DNA from: Reticulitermes speratus
Taxonomy: Eukaryota; Arthropoda; Insecta; Blattodea; Rhinotermitidae
NCBI GenBank assembly: GCA_021186555.1
Contig: JAJKFL010000004.1
Coordinates: 22,534,406-22,598,405 of the forward strand
Direction: 5' to 3'
Length of the DNA: 64,000 nucleotides
The notes under the pieces are model-generated. The model did no database searches. It saw only the letters and a list, made by a program, of their open reading frames with translations, and was not told the DNA's origin. Shown one piece after another: positions 41,641 through 55,148 of the stretch; position 1 is the stretch's first letter, and each line of letters opens with the position of its first letter. The position numbers and the translations under genes are program-made.

Positions 41641-43842
41641 ATCCTAAGTTTAAAAATACAAAGAATTAAATTCGGAGCCAGTCTGCCAAACTTTGTATTT
41701 GATTTTGACAGTATTTAACACCAGACGATGTACAAAATCCAAAAACGAATGACGCTGAATGTGCTACATCATCGTCAAAGTCCTACAGAAAGATATTATT
41801 AATGTTGTCTGTATTTCAATCCTTAGGTTTGTAGATAAGAGACGGGAAGGCAAAAGGTTCTTTATCTAATTGCAGCAAACTCTTAATTTATTCGCGAATG
41901 AAAATGTAACTTGTTTTCTCCAGATATTTAAACTTTGCCACATTATCGAAGATGTCATTGTCTTTTCGTACACTGTTATCGTAACTTTGCTTGCAGTCTG
42001 GTGACGAGACATAAAAGTATATTTAGTGTACTCTTCGTGTACTTCTAGACTCAAACCAGTATATTTTCTAGCGTCTAACATTATTTTTTTAATTTTCTTT
42101 ATGGTATTTATAACTTCGCTCAGTAAATTAACAACAGCAGCAATGGCAAAATAGCCCCCTCCCCGCTTTTAAAATTGTAACTGCGGAGGATGAAAATTTC
42201 ATTGTAACATGAATTGTCATTGGATAGCATAAGTAGTCTATGACGTTGCATATAAACGGAATGCTAATGTCACTGTAAAGTAATGAGGAAAAGAAATTAT
42301 CTCCATATGTATTCTAAGTTGCTTCCTGTGGCATATATCCTTTCGTTATATACGTTTATTTTTTTCCTTACACGAGGTCTTTTATACCACTTACTGTACG
42401 TATGAGATATCTTCAGGTTTCCTCTATAAACTCAGTTACCCAAGCATCTGCTTCCCCGACCATTTCTCACCTTCTGCTGTGCGGACAAAGTCGATGCCAC
42501 GGCGCCTGCAGGTGAAACCGTGCGATCAGATCTCAGGAGGACAGGAAGAAGTGCTCTGTGGGAGGGCAGGGATGTTGTTTGTTCGCCTGCGTGGGCTCAT
42601 AATTATCGTGTGTGCACTTAACGTGCGAGACTCAACTCTGATTAACGCAGGCCTACTACATCTTAATTGTTCCTCTAACCATATTGCCTTAGCTTACCAG
42701 AAGATGATTAATGGGTCTTGTAGGCTAATGTATGAAAACGATGGAATATAAAGCAAACGGCCATGAAACCTTTATGTCCCTGGTAGATAGGGTTTATTTC
42801 TTAAAACTTTATCTTTAATTCAGGATATTGTTTTTCCTAGTTTTCTTTTGCACTTTCATTGTTCATTGTTTAAATTAATCTAGCAGTGAATTTTAAAATA
42901 TCTCACTGCTTTTCTTGCACACTAATTGCGAATGCGCTCAATGATGAGATGCTCTACAATTTCTCATATTTATAAAGAAGTGGTTGTGGTTGGTAATAGG
43001 AAATTATTGCTTCACCTGTCATGTTTTAGAGGCATTATATGAAACTGCCATGATGACAGGCCTCAGAATTCATTCTGAGACGTTGGTAAATTGGTACCGG
43101 ATTATACGGTGTAATATCCCGAACAACAGTAATTTCTATCGTAATCTTCGAGATAACCTCTCATCTTAAGTGAATAAGCATTTAAAATATTTTAAGAGGT
43201 TAAATATTTGAATGTATTTCATAGAGGATTTTATGTACATCGAACAACTAGTTTGGTTTTGCATGAAAAATAAAAAAGTAATTTTTCGCGGAGACTTTGG
43301 ACAAACATAACATCGCACCTGTGTATAGCCTGCATGTTAACAAAGGCTGCAAAGCCCTTGCTGGAATCTGCTTCTGTTTTGGAAGTCAGTGCTGCTACTG
43401 TGTTCTGGAAAGATGCGATTGCTATGTTGACTTGGTACATGAGCTTGTTACAGTGCTTCATGCTGACTAATCTAATCGCATTTATGTTTCACTGGATCCC
43501 AAATTTTGTGTTTAAATTTAATCTCGACACCGCAACACGCCATAATACAAATATGGGAAAGGTGACCCTTGCGTCTTCGTGGTAGCGAAATCCTCATGTG
43601 GCTGATGATTTCTAAGAGGAACGTGAGAGATGCTCAGAGGTTTATCCCCAGACTCCTCGCGAACTAACTTAGATAACGTAAGCTAAATATTATCTTCGTG
43701 CGTCCTGACTATCCTAGGATTCTACAAAGGAGCACGTTTATCCGGATGCGGCATTTGCATGTAATAAGTTATAAGCAATGTAGAGACAATGACAGTACAA
43801 AACAAATACTGTTGCTTTAATTTATAAATCTTTTGTTTTCAG
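41641..43842. other. Non-coding stretch, nothing assigned
   Basis: A less AT-rich patch at about 42455-42620 and a two-strand open region at 43231-43585 have no recognised motifs. No repeats identified. Confidence 0.4.
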
Positions 43843-43884
43843 ATCCCAGTACGCACCTTGAATTTATTTTGGATTCTGGAATCG
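43843..43884 (+). other. Candidate 42-nt microexon
   Basis: A strong acceptor (atcttttgttttcag, ending 43842) and a consensus donor (gtaagt, 43885-43890) bracket exactly 42 bases. Two frames are open: one reads PSTHLEFILDSGIG (plausible composition, with a codon split at each end), the other IPVRTLNLFWILES. The length, divisible by three, fits an in-frame cassette. Not recognised, and chance pairs of splice signals are common in long introns. Confidence 0.3.
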
Positions 43885-43890
43885 GTAAGT

Positions 43891-45286
43891 GGAAGTGTAT
43901 TTACTTTATTATATTGTAGCATGTCTAGAGAATCCTGTAGTAAAATTTCTGTCGATTAAAATGAAGATGTGTTATTGGTATGTAATGTAAATAGGTGTTT
44001 ACTTATAATAACCGTCTCGTTTTGTCTTGACTGTACGTAGAAAACTGATGTCTCCAAAGGAGAAGTGAATGGGTTTAAAAATTTTGTTGTAATTTACTGG
44101 GTGCTTTTTTTTTTTGAAAGCATTGTCTCGTGCTATCAGGCGGTTTGGGTCTCAGAAACAAATTTATGCTTCTAGACTGCTTTTCCGACTCGGAGAGATA
44201 GACAGTTCTTTGTAAATTGTAATATGCATGTGACAGCTCCAAAATATTTGCATACAATGAATGGCCCTCGAATGGCCAGGGGCTGAAATTGCGAGGGCGC
44301 ATGTTTAATGCTCTTCATCGGAGTCGACAGCTTTAACTCATGCACTTAAACATTCATGTATCAGACTTTTCAGTGTTCAGACTTTAAAGCTTCTCAAACT
44401 GTGGAGCGAGGAGTTGGAGGCGTAAGAGCACGTTCTTTAAATGTATTGGATTAAAGAGTCGACTGGGCAGGAAATGGCAGGATAGATTTCGGTTCTTTAT
44501 GTTAACAAACGAGCAGTGACAGAATGGAGCAATAGTGTAACTATATAATGCAAATATTATGTTAGACGTATTGTCTGAGGTAGGCCTACTTTTTACATGC
44601 CTGACGTTCCTGGGGTTGGCTTTGCTCTCCTTTTGAAGCCGCTGATTGTCACGGTAATAATAAGTTCTTATTGTGTGTTTAATTTTTGGATTTATACTAT
44701 AATAAGATGAGAAATTACATTATAATTTAAATAAGAGTGCAGGTTTTGAATAAAAATACTGAAGAACACAGACAGAAATGGTGCACGCATATAGGACATA
44801 TGGAGGGATATAGAATTACGAAAATAATAATAATAATAATAATAAAATTAAAAAACCAATAGCAGAAGTGAAGTGACATGGAGGAAATAAGTATGGGTGG
44901 TATTATGGAAGTTTAACGGGATTAATAGACTAATAAGTTACGAAAAAAATGTGTAAAATAAGGGTAAAATTTTATTTACGCCCTTTTGTTAATCGCGACT
45001 TTGATATACCGATTTTCAGGAAACTCAGAAGTGCTGCGCGGCATCGCATTCATATCTATACCAAATTTCATGCAAATTGGTCAAGAAATGTGGAGAGTGC
45101 TTTTAGAGGATGAACCTACAGCTTTCCAAAGGGAACTCAGAAATGAAATAATGTTTCAGCAGACACACGTATATTTTTTTTTATATTTTACGCCTAATGG
45201 ACCTATATAATTATATTACCAAAATGACATGATTCCTTTTAGTCGAAAATATAGCTTACCACCATAGCATAACCATCACTTTTTGG
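43891..45286. other. Non-coding stretch; (TAA)n at 44827-44847
   Basis: One short microsatellite of about seven units. Near 44390-44440, cttctcaaactgtggagcg resembles a hAT end but no partner was found. Confidence 0.45.
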
Positions 45287-45820
45287 GCGCGTACGAAAAA
45301 TTACGAAAAACGACTATTAGCTTCGTCATGTTTGTGTCCGTCCGTCCGTCCACATGGAACAACTCGACTTCCAGTTGATGGATTTTCTTGAAATTTTATG
45401 TTTGTGTATTTTTCGAAAACCTGTCGAGAAAATTCAAGATTAGTTAAAATCTGACAAGAATAACGAGTACTTTCCATGAAGACACACGTACATTTATGAT
45501 ATATCGTTTAGTTCTTCTTAGAATGAGAAATGTTTCAGACAAAAGTTGTAGAGAAAATCAAAGCACACATTTTATGTTCAATAACTTTTTTCCGGAAGTC
45601 GTGCCGTTTATGAGATAATGTGGAAAAAATATGGTAACGCCGGACTGGCCACAAATGACGATATAATACGGCGCATGCACGTTGCGTGCTGGGTAACTAA
45701 TGCTAGAGAAACGCACTCAAAATATGTAATAATTATTGCTGTTCGACGGCAACAGTGGTTACACGAACGCGCCTCAATATTACGTTTATACGTACATTGC
45801 CTGTCTTGTTTGTCACTGTT
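45287..45820 (+). mobile_element. Family F repeat, plus copy
   Basis: gggcgcgtacgaaaaattac, gtccgtccgtccgtccac, catggaacaactcgacttcc, aatctgacaagaataacgag, gagaaatgtttcagac, gcatgcacgttgcgtgctgg, cacgaacgcgcctcaatatt, cattgcctgtcttg. Confidence 0.83.
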
Positions 45821-46124
45821 ATCAAAGAGAACTATTAACCTGAAGGAAACGTGGTGACCTGTTTGTGACACAATCAGCAGGTATCAGTTGTAAGTTGAAA
45901 GGTCTGTCATAGGCTATGCGATCAGACAAATCCGCAGAAGTATGAACAGTCAGTATACTTACCAGTACTTAGATGTATTTTTGGTGCACCCCTACTTTCT
46001 ACTCACTTTTCAAGTTACAATTATACGTCTGTCATTTAGTGCTTTGACATTCATAACCAACTGCGAATGTGACTGCCTTCAGAATTAAACCGTCGTCCGC
46101 TACTTTCTCTACATTAAGAGCGGA

Positions 46125-46364
46125 TAAGCGGTGGCGCAGTTGGTTGAGGCACTGCGCTACAAGCAGAAAGGTCGCTGTTTCGATTCCCGATGGCGTGGTT
46201 GGGATTTTTCTTTGACTTAATCCTTCCGGCCGCGCTTTGGCTCTGGGGTTGACTCAAGCTCTAATAGAAATGAGTACCAGTCTTGAGCGCTAAAGGCAGC
46301 CGTTGCATAGGGCTGTCTAGACATTCTGGTGCCCTAAGGGCCTGTCCAGTCACGTAATGTGATA
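46125..46364 (+). mobile_element. SINE-D, near full-length
   Basis: tRNA-like head gcggtggcgcagttggttga, ggcactgcgctacaagc; box B gtttcgattcccga; body gattaatccttcc-type sequence and ctctggggttgactcaagct; tail gccctaagggcctgtccagt. Its clean box A and B make it look fairly young, but no target duplication is evident. Confidence 0.85.
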
Positions 46365-47074
46365 ACTTTTGTACATACGCAGCATAATACAGCTTTTCCT
46401 ACACTGAAAGAAGTTACTGTTTATATACGTAGTTGAAAGAAAGGCGAATTTGGTTGAATCATTTGCTATACTGGCTCGCCAGTCACTTGGAATCTTTGTT
46501 CAATGTATGGCGTTAGCTTTACATGAATGCCATTCAGTTAAAAATTGTAATGCCCTCGGCAAAGTATGCTGTCTACGAAGATTACTGCTGGGAATGATCT
46601 GGTGCTTTCTGCTTCTGAATCATACAGTCATCATTCACTCTGAGTGATTAATGACTTTGTGTCAGCCATTGTCCTCTGCTTCCGACATGCAGGCAGTTAT
46701 GTGTCCGATGATGAATCTCGACAAATATTCTCATATGTGAAGTGGCTTTTGGATTTGTGTGTGTGTTGACTATCGTATTCAATTGCATAGCAATTACAAA
46801 TAGGCCCTATGTCTAATGGATAACTTATTGATCCATTAATATATATATATATTATTTTAGTATAGAGAAAGTTAAAGCAACTGTATAATGTGAATTTTAC
46901 GTGTTGAAGATGCTGTGTCGAGCAATTAATTACCATCACGCTCGTAATAATTTGTAGTGCTTTTCTTAGCTACGGGGTAGCGGAAGTGCAGTTGTTTGCC
47001 CACAAGTAGTTATAATAGAGAATCCAACCTTTGAATGCGTTGTTGATTGTTTATTCTAAATAATAAATTATCTC
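46365..47074. other. Non-coding stretch; short (AT)n at about 46839-46852
   Basis: No gene or repeat family recognised. Confidence 0.5.
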
Positions 47075-47280
47075 TCTGAATGGAGCAAGTTCCCGTTTGA
47101 TAAGATGATAGCCGCTGAGATGGGTATATGAGTCTCTCTATGGTCCATATCCTGAGCGACATTAATCTAGTATACACACTCATATAGAGTTTCTTAGCAT
47201 CCATTTTAATAAATACTTCCATTTGCGTCTAGGTGTTCCAAGTGACCTCTTTCCTTCAACTTTTACGCCTATTTTCCTTG
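47075..47280 (-). mobile_element. LINE-A 3' end, decayed
   Basis: tctgaatggagcaagttccc, ggtccatatcctgagcgaca, cttagcatccattttaataa, taggtgttccaagtgacctc, ctttccttcaacttttacgc are in LINE-A minus-strand order. Confidence 0.6.
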
Positions 47281-47605
47281 TGCTTGACTGTCAGGGGTGG
47301 ATGTGAGTGTGAATTATTCGAAACCTCACGAACGTTCTGATCAAATGTTTATTTGTAAGTGTTAAAGGTGTATGATAATCTCCCCCTCATTTCACCTACA
47401 GGCTTATTGGAAGTAGTACAAAGTTCCTTTTCCCACTCCGCCATTACCGCCCTTCGTACTGACTTTAGGTCTTTTCAATCAACCCCCATCCTCGTTTTCC
47501 TTATCATCGTTTCATCAAGGAAAATTTAAATCCCTCACACTTTATGCATTCTTAGGCGGATAGAGACCAGGATAGTTAAATGCCGTATGTGGAGGGAGGT
47601 AAAGA

Positions 47606-47720
47606 CAGTATTTATCAAACTGTGGTCCGCGGACAGCTGCCGGGTAGCGAACCATCTTTTACCGGTCCGTTGAGGAATGGAGTAAGTTAGACAATAATTT
47701 CCATAATATGTAGGACTACT
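47606..47720 (+). mobile_element. hAT-like end fragment
   Basis: cagtatttatcaaactgtgg followed by tccgcggacagctgccggg and ggtccgttgagg is the style of a hAT terminus (cagtgnttctcaaactgtgg with ccgcggacc). The right end was not found. Confidence 0.45.
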
Positions 47721-48673
47721 GCACTTCGATAATGTTACGTGTACGTTAAAAGCTCAAGTGCTTTGTATAAAAATGTGGATATTTTATATTTGTGGCGCAA
47801 TGAAGTTTAATTAATAAACAGGACAGCTAGGTACACGTCTGCAGTGTGTTTGGAACATCCGCACTAATCTGCCCTATCACAGGTGTGAGAAAGATTGGTA
47901 TAAGTCACAGAAACGCGTCATTTAACTAGGATTTTAATTCCCGGTAAGCTGGTAAGAATGGAGAAGAACACTGTTAGGACTACTTTCAAGAAATTTTCTC
48001 AGGTATTCGCCTTAAAGTCTTGGGGAAAACAGTGAAAGATCTCAAGTATTCCGATCGGTATTTCAATAGGGTTCCACTCGAATTCGAATGAAATGGAATA
48101 TAGATGAAAAGAATCCACTAATTTTAACGTTCTTTCGATTTATGTAACCTCCCATGCATCAATTACCTTTCTTAAAAACTATTTTTCAGGTATAGAATAA
48201 AATATTTTTTAATAATATTTGTATTAGATCCTGCTACAATGTGCAGATAGTTTTGAAAATTAAATATTTTATATGCAGATTTATTGGGGAAGGTATCAAA
48301 TAATTTAGGAATTTGGTAGTAATTGTTTTTTATATGTTGAAGATGTGGACCTTTGGATTCAGTCTGTGCAGCGGCATCGTACGAAATTTTGCGGCTGTCT
48401 ACATGTTCAGTACTTCCTCTTCACGTGTTTTAGGTATGGTTATGGAAGCAAAGATGATAGGGGATTAAACATGTGTTTTCTTTGGGAAGACACATTTTTT
48501 TTTTATTTTACCGACATCTGTGGCTGCCATCGAAAGTGTTACAGAGACTCGGGCGATTATCGTGTAACTTTGCTCCACCTAGCACCTTGATGGTTAACTA
48601 ATCTTGGAACGAGGATAGGAATACACATATCGAAGTTTCATATTACTTTGTGCAGTCGAATGGATTCAAATTA
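47721..48673. other. Non-coding stretch, nothing assigned
   Basis: The 81-codon frame at 48345-48590 is cysteine- and aromatic-rich, probably by chance. Confidence 0.45.
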
Positions 48674-48842
48674 CGTAGGACTCTGAACGAGTGATCAGCC
48701 CGTCGCAGAGGCTGCTACCTACACAACACTCAACAAACACAAGACACGAACATTCATGCCCTCAGCGGGATTCGAACCCGCGATTCCAGCAATGAAGCGA
48801 CCGCAGACCTACGCCTTAGACCGCACTGCCACCGGGGTCGGC
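48674..48842 (-). mobile_element. SINE-A copy, 3'-truncated
   Basis: On the minus strand: gccgaccccggtggcagtgc, ggtctaaggcgtaggtctgc, box B gcgggttcgaatcccgc, gtgtcttgtgtttgttgag, cctctgcgacgggctgatc, then it stops at cagagtcctacg. The shared tail is absent. Confidence 0.85.
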
Positions 48843-51800
48843 TTATTTCATTTATAGAAGTATGTATTTGAAAACGCTTTTCCTTCTCCTAGCAGCATGT
48901 TCCTCATATCATTTCCGTTTGAAATATACGACTAGACCCAAACAGCCACGGTGAAAACAATATGCAATGGCCTGAAGCTGAGAAAACCACAGCAAACCTT
49001 ATGGGAGGTTTCAATCCTTGGGATTTTCAGCATGACGAAGTGTTATTTTTCGCCCTGTGCTACTTCTTGATAGGTTAAGCAGTAACTGCGATAGCCCACT
49101 AATAAGTGGGTGCTCCATTTATTTGCCTGTTTCAATGAATTGTAACTAATTTACGGAAAGAAAAAAAAACGAACTCCATTTTGATAGAAGTTTTTTTGAG
49201 AATAAATAAAGAGGCTCATTTTGTGATACCCGCTGTATAAATTGGCGTTGTCCATCACTGTTGTTTACATGCGTCTTTTGTTGAAGCCTTCTTTGAAACG
49301 TGCCACCGTCTGATTGGCTGCAGCATCGTAATATTTGCATAATTAAGTTTCTTGGGCCAACAAGATCATTTACGGACAAACAGGAGGTTGTATGATGCTG
49401 ACTGAAATGTGCGTGCGGCTTGTGGTCACCTCACAGCAATAAATAAAATCACTCTCAACGGAGCCCCTGATCCATCCGCTGGACTGACGGTCTCACATCC
49501 CGAGGCTCACCTAATGATGAATGGGACCAGCAGTCCCGTTTCTTTTGGTTTTTATCAAGACGCAAGGGAAAGATAGATGCTGTTAGCCTTAGGGTTTATG
49601 GGAAGGAAAACGTTTTTGTTATAAAGTGTTAATACAGGAAAAGAGCCGTCATCACTCGCTTGGCAATAACAGACATTTGCGCTGATTACTGTGATTAACT
49701 TCACTTATGCGACCGGAATGGAAGGAGATGGCGAAACTTGTTAGTTGCTGCTGTTTTCCTTAGTCCATTAGCGTACACAAGGCTGTAGTTGTGCATGTGG
49801 AGTTCAAGGATGAATGGCTAAGGTGCTGTGTCTTCATGTGTGTAAATAAGGTGTGCATTCCCAGAAGTGTGTTAAGGGCATTACTGTATTGACTGAGTAC
49901 TGAAGGCGGATGGTAGCTACGCCTGATTTACCTAGCAGCTGTGTGCTGTACGAAGGTCCTTGGGCCACGCTTCACCACCCTCTGTCTTCAGGACTCAGTA
50001 GACACTAGCGTTAGATATGACTGGTATAATATTGTATACGGGGGAGCCCTTCGTGTTTTACTGGAATGCTTGAGGAAACCAACGAAATTCGTCGTGAATT
50101 CTTATAGTCCCCTACATGACAATAACTAAAGTTCTGTCGACTTAAAGCTGTGTAATGAGGAGCTCCTTTTGTAGTGCAATGCCAAGATGCAGTTTTAGAT
50201 CAGCTTGGTATTCAGGTTCTGAATTAGGTCTACTGATGTTCATGAGTTAAGGGTAGTGACGAAACTAATCATGAGGTCTGCTTGTCCATTTGGGGAATAT
50301 AGACCCCAGTTTCATTCATGCCTAGTCGTTGGGGAATATTTGGTGCAGTCACCTCCACTGAGTTGTTGACCGTTGTTTATCTATTTATTTAAATACACTT
50401 TATCAACTACACAAATTAGTTGGCGTTCAACGAAAAACTGCAGGGTGGTTTTGACTGCCTATTTGCTTGGGTTATGGTAATTCTTGTTACCTGTTCTTGA
50501 ATTTAGTGATGGATTATTTATTGCTTTATTTGACGACTCTTCTTTGAGTGTATTGGTCTGTCGCCTATTAGAGGAATTATTTTGAATGGTCTTTTGGAAG
50601 GGACGCAGAAGGAGTAGGTTGTGGTCTGTTTTGTGGTACTGTCCCAGAATTTACCTAGATGGACTTGGGAAAACGATAAAGAACTTCAATCGTTTGCCCA
50701 AATACCGTGGCAAAATCTGAATAAGCAATTTATGAATGCGAAATGGAGCGATAAAACACTGCGCTGCATAGTTCTGTATGTCTACTGGGAGTGTCTATGA
50801 AATCTGTTATCAGAATACCTATATATGTATCACATTTATTGGATAGTGACGCTTAGCTAGCTAACGGAGTACTGACAGTAAGTTTGAGACGTATGCCGCA
50901 GTTACGTCCGAAAGATTCACGACTACCTAGCAAACTACACGGCGTCACATTCCGTAGGAGAGTAACACTCACAGTCACTGCTGTGAGCGCGTCAAATATC
51001 ACACTCTAAGAGAATAATGGAACGTCTGTTATTAGGAATAAACCATTGCTGAAATTATTGCTTCTAACTTCAGGATTTCAAAATTGTAGGTGTGAATTAT
51101 AAAAGCGTCACCGTAAAAAATACGGCTTTTGGAACCTAAAACATCTTAAGCGAAAAGCCTGCTAATTTTCATTCAATAACTACCAAACTTCTTTTCCTCT
51201 TATTTCAGGATGAAAGTGTAAAATTTATTATTTTCTACTGTACTTTACACTGCGGTGATCAGTTGTCTCATTTAGATGTCGTGTAACTATTTGTTGAAGT
51301 CACTGTTAAGGGGACGAAATTGTGTTTAAATTTAAACTGTGTGAAGGACCTTGGCATTTTACCTCCTTGCCTTGAAAGTTTTTACAGAATTAGCGATTGA
51401 ATATTATTCTCAAACATAACCATTAATTTTGAATACTGAACATATATCCCGGATGGGTGATGGACTTGTGTGTCACTTACCTTACAGTCAAGGAATATTC
51501 ATCACATTTTGTTTCATTAGAACTGAGCCTTCAGTTTGTGAGAGATTACAGATGCGAATAAATAATAAGTCTTCCGCGTATGGAGTAGAGTTTTGCATGA
51601 GATGTTCCGAAATTCCATACCTTAAGTGGAGTCCAAGTGCTCATTACCCTTTTTTCCCTTCCGTTTTTCCTACTGAAATTCTGTGTGCATTTCTTTTCCT
51701 TGCCACTCTAGCTGCATTATCCGCCCATCTAATCATCCTTGTTTTGATCATTATCATAATAAATGTTACAAAATACCAGTTTTGATGCTCTTCCTTCTGA

Positions 51801-52567
51801 AGTTCCCTCCAAGATCCTGTTACTTTCTTTTAGGTCTTACTATCCTTCTCAGCATTCTGTTCTTAAAATGCATCAATATGTGGTGTTTATAACGCAAGAG
51901 TCAAAGTTTAACATCCATTTAGAACTATGTGTAAAATTATGCATTTTTACGTTTTAATCTTTACGTTAAAGATTGCAGACGGGGCATCAAAATCGTGTAG
52001 CAAAATTCTAACAAACATTCCCAGAATTTCATCTTCGCTTAATTTTTTTTCGTGAAAGTAATTGTGGTTTGTTCATGTCGTTCAAAAATCAGCGTTATTA
52101 GCCACCACTATTTTTTTTTTTTTGTTAATTTCCATCTCACTTTATTTTTCGAACTCAGAACGGTTTAAATTACCTGATACTCCCTGTGTTATGATGTATG
52201 ACGTGTATCAGTCCTTTTCCTCTCCTGATACTTCATGACTAGTTGTCCTATACAGAAGACGCTGTTCCTGCGTAGGTGCATGTTAACATATTCTGACGTG
52301 GCTTTATATTTATGCATTTATGAATACCGACCGTTTGTTACGACAACAAACTCTCTGTTCTCTATGTTTTGTGTGTGAAACATAGGCATTTTCGTGTACT
52401 TTCTTGGCTCATATCAAAGTGGGACAATATTTCACGGTACTTTGTAATGAAACTTTATTTTTAATGTTGCTGTACATTTCTCCTTTCTGCCTGAATTCTG
52501 TTCATTTCTAAGAAGTGAATTATTTCTCTCTAAAATTAATACCCACTTAAATAAGTTTTTAGCCGGT
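48843..52567. other. Longest stretch without identified elements (3.7 kb)
   Basis: I found no SINE, LINE or foldback copies and no convincing coding region. The 118-codon frame at 51429-51785 has a hydrophobic C-terminal half but no recognised motif. This relative lack of insertions could mean older unique sequence or functional constraint. Confidence 0.45.
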
Positions 52568-52581
52568 AAGTACGTATTTGT

Positions 52582-52854
52582 GCGGATTCTGAAGGCCGTG
52601 CGGTCTAAGGCGTAGGTCTGAAGCCGCTTGGTTTCTGGAATCACGGGTTCGGAGGCAGCTGAGGGCATGGATGTTCGTCTCTTGTGTTTGTTGTGTGTTG
52701 TGTAGGTAGCGGTCTTTGTGACGAGCTGATGACTCATTCAGAGGAGTCCTACCGGGTGTGTGTGTGTGTGTGTGTAATTGTTTGTGATCTAGAAATCTCG
52801 ACAAAGAGGTGGCCTAGGCCCTAGATGGGCTGTTGCGCCACAAAGAAAGTACAA
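52582..52854 (+). mobile_element. SINE-A, full-length, with 14-bp target duplication
   Basis: Head gccgtgcggtctaaggcgta; decayed box B cgggttcggaggc; body gtctcttgtgtttgttgtg, gtgacgagctgatgactcat, a (gt)n run at 52757-52774; tail ggtggcctaggccctagatg, ggctgttgcgcc and a purine-rich end. Flanks aagtacgtatttgt at 52568-52581 and 52855-52868 are identical. Confidence 0.92.
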
Positions 52855-52868
52855 AAGTACGTATTTGT

Positions 52869-54845
52869 ACAATCTGTTATGGTTTCATTTAGACTGTCTA
52901 TGCAGGCGGAGATATAGCGTTAGTCCAATTTTGGAAGGAGAAACAGCAAATGAAACTGTATATGCTATATTGAGTCCTTCACTACGAATTTGTCAAGGGT
53001 TACGTACTGCAAACGTACTCATGTTGTGTTGAAATTCTCTGTGAAGCAATGTGTTTAGCGTGATTACAATCTGGTCACTCTTTCAGTGATCATTCCTGAA
53101 GTCATCGTAAATTTTTGCCCTGAATGTTGTTATAGTTGTCTACTGTGACACGCAATGTAATTTGATAAAGAAGAACCATCGTTTCGGAGGGACCTGCCGC
53201 CAGCACGTTCAAGTTGGAAGGGTACCCTGCAGTTAAACAGCCGGTTACTCACAGATCTTGGTCACTTTGTACCATTAAACATGGAGGAAGGCAGCAGAAT
53301 TCACCTACTTGCACGGGGAATTCATCTGTTTGTAGTACATAAGGTTTCTGATATACAGTCAGTTCATACGAATAAACGTCCGACTCGCTATTATGTGTTG
53401 GAAGAAAGTTTAAAAACATCTCCTAACTTTTACTGTCCGTAATTCAGTTTTCGGCTCTTAACGATCCGCTATAAATTTCAGTGTATTAAGAATAATTTGT
53501 CGCGGTATAAGGAGTCTATTTTATCACGAATATGATCAATACAGTTTAAAATACCAGTTAATGTGTTGCGCTTTTTTGGTGCTAACGTCTGAAGATTTAG
53601 GATTAAAACTAACTGACAGGCGAAGGTAGATTCTTGAGGCGTTTTAAAAGACGAGAAAGCCTGACGCGATGTAGTACAGCAGCTTAACGGACAGTAAGCA
53701 AGCATATTGCAGAAATTTCCATTTTCAAACAGTAAGTAATGGTAAGCAGGTAAAACAGGAGTGAAATTTTTTACTTAAATAAAAAAGAGTGTAAAAAGGA
53801 AGCAAGTTTGCTAGTTGGTTGCTCATATGTTGTTCTCTCCTTCTCTTTCCTTTTTCTCCTCTTGTCTAGCGGACATTTATCTTCGTCTTTTATCTACGTT
53901 CTTCTCCTCTCCTCTGCTCTCAGGTGCTGCCAGATAACATCTTGAGGATTGTTGCCTGTCAAGATTTATCGTCGTTTCCTTAGCTAGCTAGCCCTCCTCC
54001 CCATTGCAAGAAGCTTTCTCTCTCTTGCTGTAGCTGTATCAGCCATAAGTATGGCTAGATGCAGCCTCCGTCAACTCCTAGTCTCAGATAGGGATGCAGG
54101 ATACTTTGGGACAGCCGAAAGAAAATGCCAGGAACGAGAGATAACTGGAGAGGCGGGTATGGGGACTGATAGAAAAATGCACCTTCGGAATTCTTTCTTC
54201 AGAGATTTTTCAATGCCCTTGCCTCCTTCAACACTAACATTCCGCATCAACTTCTAGATACTAAAACTTTTATTCCCATTTAAGAGATCCGTTATTTACA
54301 CATGAAAACCGTTTTTGGAACTTTTGGCCTCTTTGTAATTAATAATTGCAGCCATTCACCACAACAACATTTTACTCTGTGTAATTTCCTGACGATTCAA
54401 AATTCATATCAGTTAGATAAGAACGTGTAAATTAATTTTCGACACAACTAATTGAAACTCAGATGTAATCCCAATTGACAAGTGAATCACTAGTCTAGTT
54501 ATGCGAAACAGATGGGAACATAGAAGCCTTTCACCATTCAAAATACAGCACAGTTCATATTTGGATCTATAAGCAAGGTGCCTTACAATTACATTTTCTC
54601 AAACAAATGAATTCAGAAAATCAGAAAGAAATTCCAAACGGGCCTGTATTAATGCCAGTCCAGAAGTAATATTTCAGCTCTTAATTTCATAGAGTAGTTA
54701 ACATGTTTAATAGTGACTGAAGAAAATACCGCATTATGTCTCCCAAGTGTCTGTTACAGAACAGTCCGTCCGACGGTGCAGGTGTTTTACCTAATGTGTA
54801 AATTATTATATCGTGTGCGATATTTGAGTTTCTCACAGAGGTATT
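52869..54845. other. Non-coding stretch, nothing assigned
   Basis: No repeat or gene recognised; pyrimidine-rich at 53830-53930. Confidence 0.45.
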
Positions 54846-55069
54846 GCTGAAGATTGAAGTCTTGTGGGATGTAATGCTGTGTCGACTGGTAAATAGTTAC
54901 CGACGTTTCGAAGGACCGTAGGGCCTTCATCTTCAAGGCCAAGTTGTCCAAGAAGAGTGGCACTTCTTGAACTGCTTGAGTCTAAAGATGATGTGGTCCT
55001 TTGAAATATTCGTAACTATTTACCAGTCGCCACGGCGTAACATGCCGGAAGACTTTAATCCTCTACTGT
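54846..55069. mobile_element. Family H-like foldback with divergent, covarying core
   Basis: Arms: tgaagtcttgtgggatgt with acatgccggaagacttt, and gtcgactggtaaatagttac with gtaactatttaccagtcgcc. The left-arm minus strand reads GGCC, UUGAAGA, U, stem GAAGG/CCUUC, GAAACGUC, GGUAAC. The stem II sequence differs completely from other family H copies (GGGAC/GUCCC) yet still pairs. The 61-codon frame at 54967-55152 overlaps it and is accidental. Confidence 0.82.
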
Positions 55070-55148
55070 GGCTTAGTTTTCAAAATAGCGTTACTTATTT
55101 CCCAGGAGTTCAGATTTGTTTCGAAAGGTTTCTTCGATTAAATTTCAG

